A stretch of 32,208 nt of DNA from Sphingomonadales bacterium (GCA_028869175.1 JAGWTB010000021.1:1-32208); one strand, 5' to 3'. Shown: positions 7,269-14,790, counted from the first letter of the stretch. Notes: a model not told the origin generated them from the sequence alone. Numbers and translations: made by a program.

Positions 7269-7402
7269 AATCTCAGGATGCCGTAACGGCAGTTCTGCAC
7301 GGAAAGTCCCCCACGGACAACTGCCCGTGCCGGTAGCTTCCCCCTTGCGGGGCCCGGCGATCCGAACCCGGTCCGGACCAGTCCCCCGGACCGGGATTTT
7401 TT
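7269..7402 (+). ncRNA. Candidate structured small RNA with own terminator
   Basis: The 257-bp gap between two minus-strand genes contains, on the plus strand, a possible promoter (TTGCTC at 7235-7240, 16 bp, GATAGT at 7257-7262), three successive stem-loops and an intrinsic terminator. P1 pairs 7286-7294 with 7319-7328 (9 bp, one bulge) and encloses GTCC/GGAC (7306-7309 with 7315-7318). P2 pairs GCCGG (7329-7333) with CCGGC (7354-7358) and encloses CCCC-TTGC-GGGG. The terminator stem is 7367-7376 with 7386-7395 plus six T. No plus-strand gene lies upstream within 450 bp, so the terminator has no protein gene to serve. It does not match 6S, SRP, RNase P or tmRNA features that I know. The RNA is inferred from structure only. 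Confidence 0.4.
7367..7402 (+). terminator. Strong intrinsic terminator, plus strand
   Basis: CCCGGTCCGG (7367-7376) and CCGGACCGGG (7386-7395) form a perfect 10-bp stem with a 9-nt loop, followed by A and six T (7397-7402). The U run is on the plus strand, so it ends plus-strand transcription. For the minus-strand response regulator, which stops at 7414, it is only a hairpin without a U run. Confidence 0.8.
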
Positions 7403-7413
7403 CACAGATGGGA

Positions 7414-8157
7414 TCAGCGCCCCGCCATGGCTTTCGCGCGGGCAAGATAGGTGCGGCCGATCCGCACCGCGCTGCCGTCAGCCAGTTCGGCCGACCATAC
7501 GCCCAGCCCATCGTGCCGCAGCCCGGTGATCCGGTCGCGCCGCAGGATCACCGAGCGGTGCAGGCGGATGAACATTGCCGGATCGAGCCGCGCCTCCAGC
7601 CCGGTCACCGTCTGCAACAGCAGATAGCTGCGCGCGCCGACGTGCAGGCGGACATAGTCGCGCTCGGCATCGATCCGGTCGACATCGCTGGCGGCGACGC
7701 GCAGCAGCTCGGAGCGGTGCGGCACCCAGAATTCGCCGATCCAGTCGCTGGCGCGGCCCGAACGCTGCCCGCGCCGCGCGACGGCGCGGGCAATGGCGCG
7801 CTCCAGTCGTTCGGGCGCGACCGGCTTGAGCACATAGTCCACCGCATCGAGATCGAAGGCCTCCACCGCGAAGCCATCGTGCGCGGTGACGAAGACCAGT
7901 GCTGGCGGGCTTGGCTGCCGCGACAAGGCACGGGCAACGGCAAGGCCATCAAGCTCGGGCATGGTCATGTCGAGCAGCAGCAGATCGGGGGCCAGCGCCT
8001 CCACCAGCCGCAGCGCCGCAGCGCCATCGCTGGCGGTGCCGGCGATGGCCAGGCCAGGAATGCGCGAACAGATCACCTGCAGGCGTTCGATCGCCAGCGG
8101 TTCGTCATCGACGATCAGCACCCGCAGCGGCGGAGAGGATTCAGAGGTTTCAGCCAT
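7414..8157 (-). CDS. LytTR-type response regulator
   Basis: The 247-residue protein has an N-terminal receiver domain (about 11-125) with acidic residues D17/D18 (IVDDEP), phospho-acceptor D63 (LLLLDMTMPELDG), a conserved T (FVTAHD) and K (YVLKPV). The C-terminal domain (about 145-247) is of LytTR type: ELLRVAASDVDRIDAERDYV, then FIRLHRSVILRRDRI and a C-terminal VRIGRTYLARAK. LytTR domains bind DNA through beta strands. Together with the overlapping kinase gene upstream (8-bp overlap) it forms a LytS/LytR-like two-component system. No adjacent membrane or cell-wall target gene points to its regulon. The start at 8157 is the only ATG before the receiver domain. Confidence 0.9.
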   Translation of the reverse strand: MAETSESSPPLRVLIVDDEPLAIERLQVICSRIPGLAIAGTASDGAAALRLVEALAPDLLLLDMTMPELDGLAVARALSRQPSPPALVFVTAHDGFAVEAFDLDAVDYVLKPVAPERLERAIARAVARRGQRSGRASDWIGEFWVPHRSELLRVAASDVDRIDAERDYVRLHVGARSYLLLQTVTGLEARLDPAMFIRLHRSVILRRDRITGLRHDGLGVWSAELADGSAVRIGRTYLARAKAMAGR

Positions 8158-9433
8158 GATCTTTCACCAGCGGCAGGCGGATGACGGTGCGATAGCCGCC
8201 GGCAACGGGCCCCGATTCGAGCCGGCCGTCTCCGCCGAAGCGAGCAGCCAGCCGGTCACGCACGTTGGACAGACCGATGCCGCAGCCCGCTGTCCCCGGC
8301 CCGGCCTCACCCACCCCGTCGTCGCTGACAGCAATGGCCAGCCGGTCCGCCTCCGCACGCGCGGCGATGGTGACGGTTACGGGCAGCCGGCTGCGCGCGA
8401 CGGCATATTTGACCGAGTTTTCCACCAGTGGCTGCAGGATCATGCCCGGTACCAGCGCCGCTTCGAGATCGGCGGGAATATCGAACCGCGCGATCAGCCG
8501 CTCGGGGAATCGGACAGCCTCGATTTCGAGATAGAGCCGCTGGAGATCGATCTCTTCGGACAATGGCAGATCGCCGGTGGGATCACCCGCCAGGCTGCGG
8601 CGATAGAAGGTGGAGAGCGTCTGGATCATCCGCTCCGCCGCGTCGCTCTTGCCGGTCATGACCAGGGCGGACAGCGAATTGAGCGTGTTGAACAGGAAGT
8701 GCGGGTTCACCTGATAGCGCAGCGAACGCAGCTCGGAAGCCTTGGCCGCGCGGCGGTATTCGCCTTCGCGCCGCTCCGCCAGCCGGGCACTTTCGGAATT
8801 GACCAGCGCGTAGTACAGCGCCGCCCAGGCGAGCAGCAGGAAATAGCGGCCCAACGCCACGTCGGTAAGCTGCTGCCAGCGCGTTTCGTCGCGGGTTTCG
8901 CGGCTGATGGTGACCCCGGCAGGGCCGATCAGGTCTTCACTTTCCGCCCCGTCGCTTGCCGGGCCGACCGGCAGTTCGCCAGCGGCAGGAGCGGGAGCGG
9001 GCGTCGCCTGGCCCCGGTTCAGCGGATCGACCAGCAGGTTGCCCGCCTCGTCGCGGCGGATGCGCAAACCCTCGCGCTCACCGATCTTGGTGACGACCTG
9101 CGATTCGATATCGGAAAAGACCCACTGGTTGATCGCCGCCAGCAGCAACGAGGCGGGAAGCGCGATCAGCAGCACCGCGCCGATCTTGGTCCATAGCCGC
9201 GCCGGATCGAGCAGCCGCAGCAGCGGCCAGATCGCGGCGGTCACCGCCATCGATCCCGCCGTCACCACCAGTCGCCGCAACAGCAGCGGCCAGTGCATCT
9301 CCAGCCCGACCACCAGCCCGCGCGCCGAGGCGAGCACGAAATAGCACAGCCACAGCCCGGCTATCGACAGCAGCACTGTGCGCGCCGGTACGCGCGGCAG
9401 GGGTTCACTCAGGGATTGGGGCAGACTGGCCAT
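8150..9433 (-). CDS. LytS/YehU-type sensor histidine kinase
   Basis: A 427-residue membrane sensor. Residues about 20-105 contain four hydrophobic segments. A periplasmic or linker region of about 80 residues rich in Pro/Ala/Glu follows (about 106-190), then another hydrophobic helix (about 194-212), a coiled-coil-like stretch, and the His_kinase domain: LRYQVNPHFLFNTLNSLSAL with phospho-acceptor H245. The ATP-binding N box is LVENSVKYAV (N339), with later G boxes DDGVG and GIGLSNVRDRL. This is the short-catalytic-domain kinase class partnered with LytTR regulators, as here. I chose the ATG at 9433 (MASLPQSLSE). An upstream in-frame ATG at 9541 would add 36 low-complexity residues and reach into the toxin-antitoxin promoter. 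Confidence 0.9.
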   Translation of the reverse strand: MASLPQSLSEPLPRVPARTVLLSIAGLWLCYFVLASARGLVVGLEMHWPLLLRRLVVTAGSMAVTAAIWPLLRLLDPARLWTKIGAVLLIALPASLLLAAINQWVFSDIESQVVTKIGEREGLRIRRDEAGNLLVDPLNRGQATPAPAPAAGELPVGPASDGAESEDLIGPAGVTISRETRDETRWQQLTDVALGRYFLLLAWAALYYALVNSESARLAERREGEYRRAAKASELRSLRYQVNPHFLFNTLNSLSALVMTGKSDAAERMIQTLSTFYRRSLAGDPTGDLPLSEEIDLQRLYLEIEAVRFPERLIARFDIPADLEAALVPGMILQPLVENSVKYAVARSRLPVTVTIAARAEADRLAIAVSDDGVGEAGPGTAGCGIGLSNVRDRLAARFGGDGRLESGPVAGGYRTVIRLPLVKDHG

Positions 9434-9522
9434 TCGCAAGGCTGAATAGCCCGAAGCACCCCGCCCGCGCCAGCGGCTTGGTCGAGGCGAGTCGGGCGTT
9501 GGTCGATGGGCCGCAGCCACGC

Positions 9523-9565
9523 TTGCGGGATCGCACAGCACCGGTTATGTTGCAACAGTTGCAAC
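9523..9565 (+). promoter_or_regulatory. Promoter and operator of the toxin-antitoxin module
   Basis: TTGCGG (9523-9528) and TATGTT (9546-9551) are spaced by 17 bp, a plausible sigma-70 pair. Overlapping and following the -10 are two copies of the perfect palindrome GTTGCAAC (9549-9556 and 9558-9565) separated by one base. Tandem palindromes over the start region are what autoregulated type II antitoxin operators look like. The assignment is inference. Confidence 0.5.
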
Positions 9566-9590
9566 AATCAAGGCCAGTGCCGTGAGCGTC

Positions 9591-9827
9591 ATGTCGATCC
9601 GCGAATTCAATGCCAATACGTCCAAGGCCATTGCCCGCGCCGAAGCTGGCGAGGTGATCGAAATTTCGCGCAACGGCAAGATCGTTGCCGAACTGCGCCC
9701 CAAGGGCAGGAATCGGCTCGACGATCCGGTGTTCAAGGCGGCTTATGAGCGAATGCTGAAAGGCTTTGAGACCGGACTTCCTGGCCTGTCAGGTCCTGCA
9801 ACCTATGAAGAGCGCACAGGCCGTTGA
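9591..9827 (+). CDS. Phd/YefM-type antitoxin
   Basis: A 78-residue protein starting MSIREFNANTSKAIARAEAG, followed by EVIEISRNGKIVAELRPKG. This is the Phd/YefM fold: a short strand-helix N-terminus that dimerises and binds DNA, with the characteristic (V/I)xISRxGKxVAxL core. The C-terminal part (about 40-78, with FKAAYERMLKGFETGLPG) would wrap around and inhibit the toxin. I chose the ATG at 9591; a GTG at 9582 would add three residues. Its TGA overlaps the toxin TTG start, and tandem palindromes upstream suggest autoregulation. The pair is somewhat less GC-rich than its neighbours and could have been acquired horizontally. Confidence 0.85.
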   Translation: MSIREFNANTSKAIARAEAGEVIEISRNGKIVAELRPKGRNRLDDPVFKAAYERMLKGFETGLPGLSGPATYEERTGR

Positions 9828-10276
9828 TCGCGTTCGATACAAACATCCTGATCTATGCGGAAGACCCGCAGGACTCCAGCGGACGGCATGTTATCGCGGC
9901 CAGCCTGTTGTCGCGCCTGGCGTTCGAGCAAGCCGTCGTCCCCGTGCAGGTTCTGGGAGAATTCATAAACGTCTGCAGACGCAAGGAGCTGGTATCTCTG
10001 CACGCCGCAATCGACAAGGTCGCGACATTCGCCATGGTGTTTCACGCACCTCAAACTGAAGTGGCCGAACTTCAGGATGCGGCGCTGCTGGCGAAACGGT
10101 TTGGATTGCAATTCTTCGACGCGCTGATCGCCACCGTTGCCCGCCGTGCCGGAGCAACCGTGTTACTGTCCGAAGACATGCAGGACGGTCTCGACATCGG
10201 CGGACTGCGCGTGCTCAATCCGTTTGCCCCGGCAAACAGCACCGCCATCGCGGCACTGCTCGCACCGGATAACTGA
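9824..10276 (+). CDS. vapC: PIN-domain toxin (VapC-like)
   Basis: A 150-residue PIN-domain ribonuclease. The four acidic metal ligands are present: D5 (AFDTNILIY), E46 (LGEFINV), D99 (FFDALIA) and D118 (SEDMQD). Family members cleave specific tRNAs or rRNA when freed from the antitoxin. The start is a TTG at 9824 that overlaps the antitoxin stop (TTGA). It is the only reasonable start, since D5 lies four codons on. This implies translational coupling and toxin made in lower amounts than antitoxin. It ends one base away from the convergent fumA stop codon, leaving no room for a terminator. Confidence 0.88.
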   Translation: MIAFDTNILIYAEDPQDSSGRHVIAASLLSRLAFEQAVVPVQVLGEFINVCRRKELVSLHAAIDKVATFAMVFHAPQTEVAELQDAALLAKRFGLQFFDALIATVARRAGATVLLSEDMQDGLDIGGLRVLNPFAPANSTAIAALLAPDN

Positions 10277-10277
10277 G

Positions 10278-11801
10278 CTATCTTGCCAGCAGTCCTTCCT
10301 TGGCGATCTTTTCCTTCCACACCAGCGGGGCAAGCTGGTGGACGTTGTGGCCTTCGCTGTCGACCGCGACGGTGACCGGCATGTCTTCCACGGTGAATTC
10401 GTAGATCGCCTCCATGCCGAGGTCCTCGAAGCCGACGACCTTCGCCGCCTTGATCGCCCGCGCCACCAGATAGGCCGCGCCGCCGACCGCCATGAGGTAG
10501 GCGGACTTGTGCCGGGCAATCGACTCGGTCGCCGCCGGACCGCGTTCGGCCTTGCCGACGCAGGCGAGCAGGCCTTGCCCGAGCATCATGTCCATGAAGC
10601 TGTCCATGCGAGTGGCAGTGGTCGGGCCAGCCGGGCCGACGACTTCATCGCGCACCGGATCGACCGGGCCGACGTAATAGATCACCCGGCCCGAGAAATC
10701 GACCGGCAGCGCCTCGCCGCGCGCCAGCATGTCCTTGATCCGCTTGTGCGCGGCATCGCGCCCGGTAAGCATCTTGCCATTGAGCAGCAGCCGGTCGCCC
10801 TGCTTCCAGCCCTGCACTTCTGCGGCGGTCAGGGTATCGAGATTGACCTTCTTCGCTGCCGTATCGGGTGCCCAGTGCACCTGCGGCCACTGATCCAGCT
10901 TGGGCGTTTCGAGGTAGCTTGGCCCACTGCCATCAAGCGTGAAGTGCGCGTGGCGGGTGGCGGCGCAGTTGGGGATCATGGCGACCGGCTTGCCTGCGGC
11001 ATGGCACGGCCAATCCTTGATCTTGACGTCAAGGATGGTGGAAAGCCCGCCCAAGCCCTGCGCGCCGATGCCCAGCGCGTTGACCTTGTCGAACAGTTCG
11101 ATGCGCAGTGCCTCGATGTCGTTCTGGGGACCGCGCGCTTTCAGCTGGCCCATGTCGATCGGCTCCATCAGCGCCTGCTTGGCCAGCAGCATGCAGTGTT
11201 CCGCCGTGCCGCCGATGCCGATGCCCAGCATGCCCGGCGGGCACCAGCCGGCACCCATCTGCGGCAGCATTTCGAGCACCCAGTCGACGATCGAATCGCT
11301 GGGGTTCATCATCTTGAACTTGGACTTGTTCTCCGAACCGCCCCCCTTGGCCGCGACATCGACCGAGACCTTGCTGCCCGGCACCATCGCGACGTGCAGC
11401 ACGCAGGGGGTGTTGTCCCTGGTGTTGCGGCGAGTGAATGCAGGATCGGCAAGGATCGAGCCGCGCAGCTTGTTGTCCGGGTTGAGATAGGCGCGGCGCA
11501 CGCCGTCATCGATCACGTCCTGCATCGACCGGTCCGATTCGAGCCGGCAGTTCTGGCCCCATTCGATGAATACGTTGACGATGCCGGTATCCTGGCAGAT
11601 CGGCCGGTGACCTTCGGCGCACATGCGGCTGTTGGTCAGGATCTGGGCGATGGCATCCTTCGCCGCCGGGCCCTGCTCCGCCTCATAGGCTTCGCCCAGC
11701 GCGCGGATGTAGTCCATCGGGTGGTAGTAGCTGATGAACTGCAGCGCGTCGGCGACGCTGTCGATCAGGTCTTCCTCGCGGATCGTTACCATGTCGGTCA
11801 T
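10278..11801 (-). CDS. fumA: Fumarate hydratase, class I (Fe-S)
   Basis: A 507-residue single-chain class I fumarase, which converts fumarate to malate in the TCA cycle using a labile [4Fe-4S] cluster. The three probable cluster cysteines are C69 (PICQDTG), C187 (GWCPPG) and C279 (PNCAATRH). The N-terminal alpha-type domain and the C-terminal beta-type domain (from about residue 340, with GRVIYYVGP and GPTTATRMD) are fused as in E. coli FumA/FumB. I chose the ATG at 11801 because AAGGAG lies seven bases upstream; an upstream ATG at 11876 lacks this. It is a single gene, convergent with the toxin-antitoxin pair. Confidence 0.95.
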   Translation of the reverse strand: MTDMVTIREEDLIDSVADALQFISYYHPMDYIRALGEAYEAEQGPAAKDAIAQILTNSRMCAEGHRPICQDTGIVNVFIEWGQNCRLESDRSMQDVIDDGVRRAYLNPDNKLRGSILADPAFTRRNTRDNTPCVLHVAMVPGSKVSVDVAAKGGGSENKSKFKMMNPSDSIVDWVLEMLPQMGAGWCPPGMLGIGIGGTAEHCMLLAKQALMEPIDMGQLKARGPQNDIEALRIELFDKVNALGIGAQGLGGLSTILDVKIKDWPCHAAGKPVAMIPNCAATRHAHFTLDGSGPSYLETPKLDQWPQVHWAPDTAAKKVNLDTLTAAEVQGWKQGDRLLLNGKMLTGRDAAHKRIKDMLARGEALPVDFSGRVIYYVGPVDPVRDEVVGPAGPTTATRMDSFMDMMLGQGLLACVGKAERGPAATESIARHKSAYLMAVGGAAYLVARAIKAAKVVGFEDLGMEAIYEFTVEDMPVTVAVDSEGHNVHQLAPLVWKEKIAKEGLLAR

Positions 11802-11948
11802 TTCGGGCTCCTTGGCGGGAGGTGGGGCGGCACCCGGCCGCCATGGCGATGGCCCCCATAAGCGCAATTCCGGCAATCCGTCAAAGCGCCGAAGCGGATC
11901 GACAAACCGCGCTTCAAAGCGCTTGGCGCGCCAGCCGCCTTCGCCTAA

Positions 11949-12100
11949 GAGCCTGCTCCGAAACTATTGTTCCGGAAGGCCGTAGCCAGCCCGCTCCCTC
12001 GCCCGACCACCCATAGAATACAATGCCTTGGGTGGCCAGGCGGGGGAGCGGGCTGGCTACGGCCCGAAGTTCGCTTTTTCGCGGACTTCGAATCAGACTC
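11949..12100. mobile_element. 152-bp MITE-like element (IS5/IS1031-type ends)
   Basis: The element begins GAGCCTGCTCCGAA (11949-11962) and ends TTCGAATCAGACTC (12087-12100), whose reverse complement is GAGTCTGATTCGAA: 14-bp ends with four mismatches. It is flanked on both sides by TAA (11946-11948 and 12101-12103). GAG ends with a 3-bp TNA duplication are the hallmark of the IS1031 group of the IS5 family. There is no coding capacity. The interior is almost entirely palindromic, including a 21-bp perfect inverted repeat and a second 10-bp hairpin at 12065-12090. I infer a non-autonomous miniature element mobilised by an IS5-type transposase encoded elsewhere. It fills most of the 362-bp gap between fumA and the PCMT-like gene. 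In the remainder I see only a possible -10 (TATTAT, 12125-12130). Confidence 0.65.
11978..12064. repeat. Long hairpin inside the MITE
   Basis: Bases 11978-11998 are a perfect reverse complement of 12044-12064 (21 bp, starting GGCCGTAGCC). The pairing continues inwards through five more pairs and then CCACCC (12007-12012) with GGGTGG (12030-12035), leaving a 17-nt AT-rich loop. The whole 87-nt segment can fold into one long hairpin on either strand. Confidence 0.85.
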
Positions 12101-12163
12101 TAAAGCGAAGCGATTGCGCCAGCGTATTATTGTTGCAATACGGTGCGCGAGAAGGACCTGGAC

Positions 12164-12775
12164 ATGACCCTGACCGAAGAGCGGCCCGTGAACCTTGCCG
12201 CAGCCCGCCGCGCCATGATCGACAGCCAGCTGCGTACCAGCGGCGTCAACGAGCCCTGGGTGCTCACCGCGATGAACAGCCTGCCGCGCGAGGACTTCGT
12301 CCCCGCCGCGCTGCGCGACACCTGCTATATCGACCGCGCGCTGCCGCTGGGCGAGGGCCGGTTCCTCGCCGCGCCGCTGGTCCATGGCAAGATGCTCGCC
12401 GAAGCAGCGCCGGCGAAGGACGACCGCGCGCTGGTGGTAACCTCTGGCAGCGACTATCTCGCCGCGCTGCTCGCACCGCTGGTCGGCTCGATGGACCGGA
12501 TCGACGCCGCCGAAGCCGCGCTCAAGGGCGTGGCGCGCGGCAAGCGTGGCACCTATTCGCTGCTTGTGATCGACGGGGCAATCGAGCAACTGCCGGCAAA
12601 CCTTGCGGCCGCGCTGGCCGAGGGTGGCCGCGTGGTCACCGGGCTGGCCGAACGCGGCGTCACCCGCCTCGCCGTGGGCCGGATGATCGCCGACCAGGTT
12701 GTTCTGCAGCCGCTGGCCGACATCGGCATGCCGGTGCTGGCCGAATTCGCCGCGGCGAAGGGCTGGAGCTTCTGA
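12164..12775 (+). CDS. PCMT-like methyltransferase, probably inactive
   Basis: The 203-residue protein resembles protein-L-isoaspartate O-methyltransferase (PCMT), with an N-terminal helix (AAARRAMIDSQLRTSGVNEP), PREDFVP (41-47) and a Rossmann-like rest. Two signatures look degraded. The substrate-binding GxGQTISxP motif reads GEGRFLAAP (63-71), without the Thr/Ser. The SAM-binding glycine loop (usually VGTGSGY) reads VVTSGSDYLA (91-100). The protein is therefore probably not an active repair enzyme; a binding or structural role is possible. I chose the ATG at 12164, with AAGGA upstream. It ends two bases before tolC starts, so the two are cotranscribed. A degenerate PCMT relative next to tolC is, as I recall, usual in sphingomonads. 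Confidence 0.75.
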   Translation: MTLTEERPVNLAAARRAMIDSQLRTSGVNEPWVLTAMNSLPREDFVPAALRDTCYIDRALPLGEGRFLAAPLVHGKMLAEAAPAKDDRALVVTSGSDYLAALLAPLVGSMDRIDAAEAALKGVARGKRGTYSLLVIDGAIEQLPANLAAALAEGGRVVTGLAERGVTRLAVGRMIADQVVLQPLADIGMPVLAEFAAAKGWSF

Positions 12776-12777
12776 CC

Positions 12778-14229
12778 ATGCGGCACCGGCCGGGTCGCAC
12801 CGCCCTGCTTGCAAGTATCGCCGGCAGTGCGCTTCTGCTGGCCGCGCCATCGCGGGCGGACGATCTGCGCGGCGCGCTGACCATGGCCTACAACACCAAC
12901 CCGTCGCTGCAGGCCGCCCGTGCCCAGCAGCGCGCGGTGGATGAAAGCGTGCCGATCGCCCGCGCCGACGGGCTGCCTTCGGTCAGCGCCGGGGCCACCC
13001 ATACCGAGCTGCTGCGCTCCACCGACACCACCGGACTCGGCCCTGACCGCCAGCTCTCGGGCCAGGTGACGCTGGCCGTGCCGATCTATTCGGGCGGCGG
13101 CGTGCGCAATGCGGTGCAGGCGGCGAAAACACGGGTCGAGGCCGGCCAGGCCGATCTGCGCGGGGCCGAATCGGGGCTGTTTGCCCAGGTCGTCGCGACC
13201 TACATGGACGTCATCTCGGGCGAGGCGGTGGTCGGGCTCAACCGCAAGAACGTCGAAGTCCTTTCGGTCAACCTGCAGGCGACCAGCGACCGATTCGAGA
13301 TCGGCGACCTAACCCGCACCGATGTCGCCCAGTCGCAGGCGCGGCTGGCGTTGGCCAAGGGCAGCACGCGCTCTGCCGAGGCCAACCTTGCCAATGCGCG
13401 CGAACGCTACATCCAGCTGGTCGGCAAGCCGCCGGTCGCGCTTGAGCCGCCGCCGCCGCTCCCCGGCCTGCCCGCCAGCGCCGAGGATGCCGTGGCCGTG
13501 GCGCTGGAGCACAACCCCGACCTGATCGCCGCACGCGAACGTGCCCGAGCCGCCGGCTATGACATCAACACCGCCAGCGCATCGCGCCTGCCGCGCGTCG
13601 AAGTGTTCACTGGCGGGACCTATACCGACTATTTCGGCACGCTGGGCAATGGCGGCAGCGCCTTCAACCAATCGAGCACCGGGGCCACCGCCGGGGTCCG
13701 CGCCACCATTCCGCTGTTTCAGGGTGGCCGCCCCGCCGCGCTGCGCCGCCAGGCGCAAGAACGCGCTGAAGTGGCGATGGAAACCGAAATTGGGGCCGAG
13801 CGGCAAGTGATCGCCGGAGTTCGCGCCGCCTGGTCTTCGTGGCAGGCGGCGAACGAGATCATCGCTTCGACCCAGATCGCCGTCGATGCCGCCACCCTCA
13901 GCCTTGAGGGGGTGCGGGCGGAAAACTCGGTAGGCAACCGCACGATTCTCGACATTCTCAATGCCGAACAGGAACTGCTCAACGCGCAGGTCCAGCTGGT
14001 TACCGCGCGGCGCAACGCCTATGTCGCGGGCTTTTCGCTGCTCGCCGCCATGGGCCGGGCCGAAGCGCGCGATCTGGCGCTGGACGGCGGGGCACTCTAC
14101 GATCCCGACATCAATTACGAGCGAGTGCGTGGCAAGGTGTTCGACTGGGACAATGATCCTGCCCCGGTCGCGAAATCGACCCGCACCGTTGACACACCGG
14201 CCCAGGACGGTTCAATCCCGGCGAAGTGA
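12778..14229 (+). CDS. tolC: TolC family outer membrane efflux protein
   Basis: A 483-residue TolC-type channel, the trimeric outer-membrane duct of type I secretion and RND efflux systems. It has a signal peptide (to about residue 27, ending PSRA) and two OEP repeats, about 30-220 and 230-430. Family motifs include ALTMAYNTNPSLQAARAQQR at the start of repeat 1, AVALEHNPDLIAARERARAA at the start of repeat 2, and VGNRTILDILNAEQELLNAQ before the last helix. The C-terminal 45 residues are polar and probably periplasmic. No membrane-fusion or inner-membrane pump gene lies nearby, so its partners are elsewhere. It starts two bases after the PCMT-like stop and is followed closely by popZ. Confidence 0.95.
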   Translation: MRHRPGRTALLASIAGSALLLAAPSRADDLRGALTMAYNTNPSLQAARAQQRAVDESVPIARADGLPSVSAGATHTELLRSTDTTGLGPDRQLSGQVTLAVPIYSGGGVRNAVQAAKTRVEAGQADLRGAESGLFAQVVATYMDVISGEAVVGLNRKNVEVLSVNLQATSDRFEIGDLTRTDVAQSQARLALAKGSTRSAEANLANARERYIQLVGKPPVALEPPPPLPGLPASAEDAVAVALEHNPDLIAARERARAAGYDINTASASRLPRVEVFTGGTYTDYFGTLGNGGSAFNQSSTGATAGVRATIPLFQGGRPAALRRQAQERAEVAMETEIGAERQVIAGVRAAWSSWQAANEIIASTQIAVDAATLSLEGVRAENSVGNRTILDILNAEQELLNAQVQLVTARRNAYVAGFSLLAAMGRAEARDLALDGGALYDPDINYERVRGKVFDWDNDPAPVAKSTRTVDTPAQDGSIPAK

Positions 14230-14246
14230 ATCGGGGGTTAGGCATA

Positions 14247-14720
14247 ATGCGTCAGGCGAGCGAGTCTTCGGTCGAGGAAATCCTCGAATCGATCAAGAAG
14301 GTGATCGCGCGGGACAACCGCGAGGGTGCCGCCGAGACCCGCCGCCAGCGCGAATCGCGCGGCCTGCGCGCAGTTGCTCCAGCGCCCGCCGTCGTCGACG
14401 ATGACGAGGACGAGGTTCTGGACCTTGCCGAATCGGATAGCTGGATCGACGAAGCGGACGAGGAAGAACCGCTGCAGGACGAAGCACTGGTGAACCCCGA
14501 TGCCCGCGAATCGATGCGCGAATCGCTGGCTGCGCTGGCGATGATGGCCCAGCCGCCGGCCCAGCCGCAGATCGTCCGCTCGGGCGAGACCTCGCTTGAA
14601 GGGCTGGTTCGCGAATTGCTGCGCCCGGCGCTGGCCGAATGGCTCGACAAGAACCTGCCGCCGCTGGTCGAATCGATGGTTGCTGCGGAAATCGCCCGGA
14701 TCGTCGGCAAGAAGGCCTGA
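14247..14720 (+). CDS. popZ: Pole-organising protein PopZ (DUF2497)
   Basis: The 157-residue protein has the three-part layout of PopZ: a conserved N-terminal helix (SSVEEILESIKKVIARDN, residues 5-22) that binds client proteins, a disordered acidic and Pro-rich middle (about 45-110, with runs of D/E), and C-terminal oligomerisation helices (LEGLVRELLRPALAEWLDKN then LPPLVESMVAAEIARIVGKK). In Caulobacter PopZ forms the polar matrix that anchors the ParB-parS centromere. Here the gene is about 12 kb from the proposed origin. I chose the ATG at 14247; a GTG at 14226 inside the tolC stop would add seven residues. The tolC-popZ spacing is 17 bp, so they probably share a transcript. Confidence 0.88.
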   Translation: MRQASESSVEEILESIKKVIARDNREGAAETRRQRESRGLRAVAPAPAVVDDDEDEVLDLAESDSWIDEADEEEPLQDEALVNPDARESMRESLAALAMMAQPPAQPQIVRSGETSLEGLVRELLRPALAEWLDKNLPPLVESMVAAEIARIVGKKA

Positions 14721-14790
14721 TCACCGCGCTCGCCGCGCCCGGCCTGACGCGCGATTTTGCTTTCGGGCGATTTGCGCTAACAAGCAACAG

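Noticed and set aside
7269..7402. 6S, SRP, RNase P or tmRNA identity for the candidate RNA
   Set aside because: It lacks the SRP GGAAGCAGCCA-type loop, the long 6S closing stem, RNase P core motifs and a tmRNA tag frame; it is also too short for the last two.
10137..11861. Long open frame (574 codons) on the plus strand opposite fumA
   Set aside because: It lies almost wholly antisense to a clear fumarase gene and reads as low-complexity Ala/Arg/His-rich protein without motifs, a usual by-product of GC-rich coding DNA.
11978..12064. Long inverted repeat as a terminator or CRISPR repeat
   Set aside because: It lies upstream of both flanking genes, has no U run, occurs once, and is better explained as the core of the MITE.
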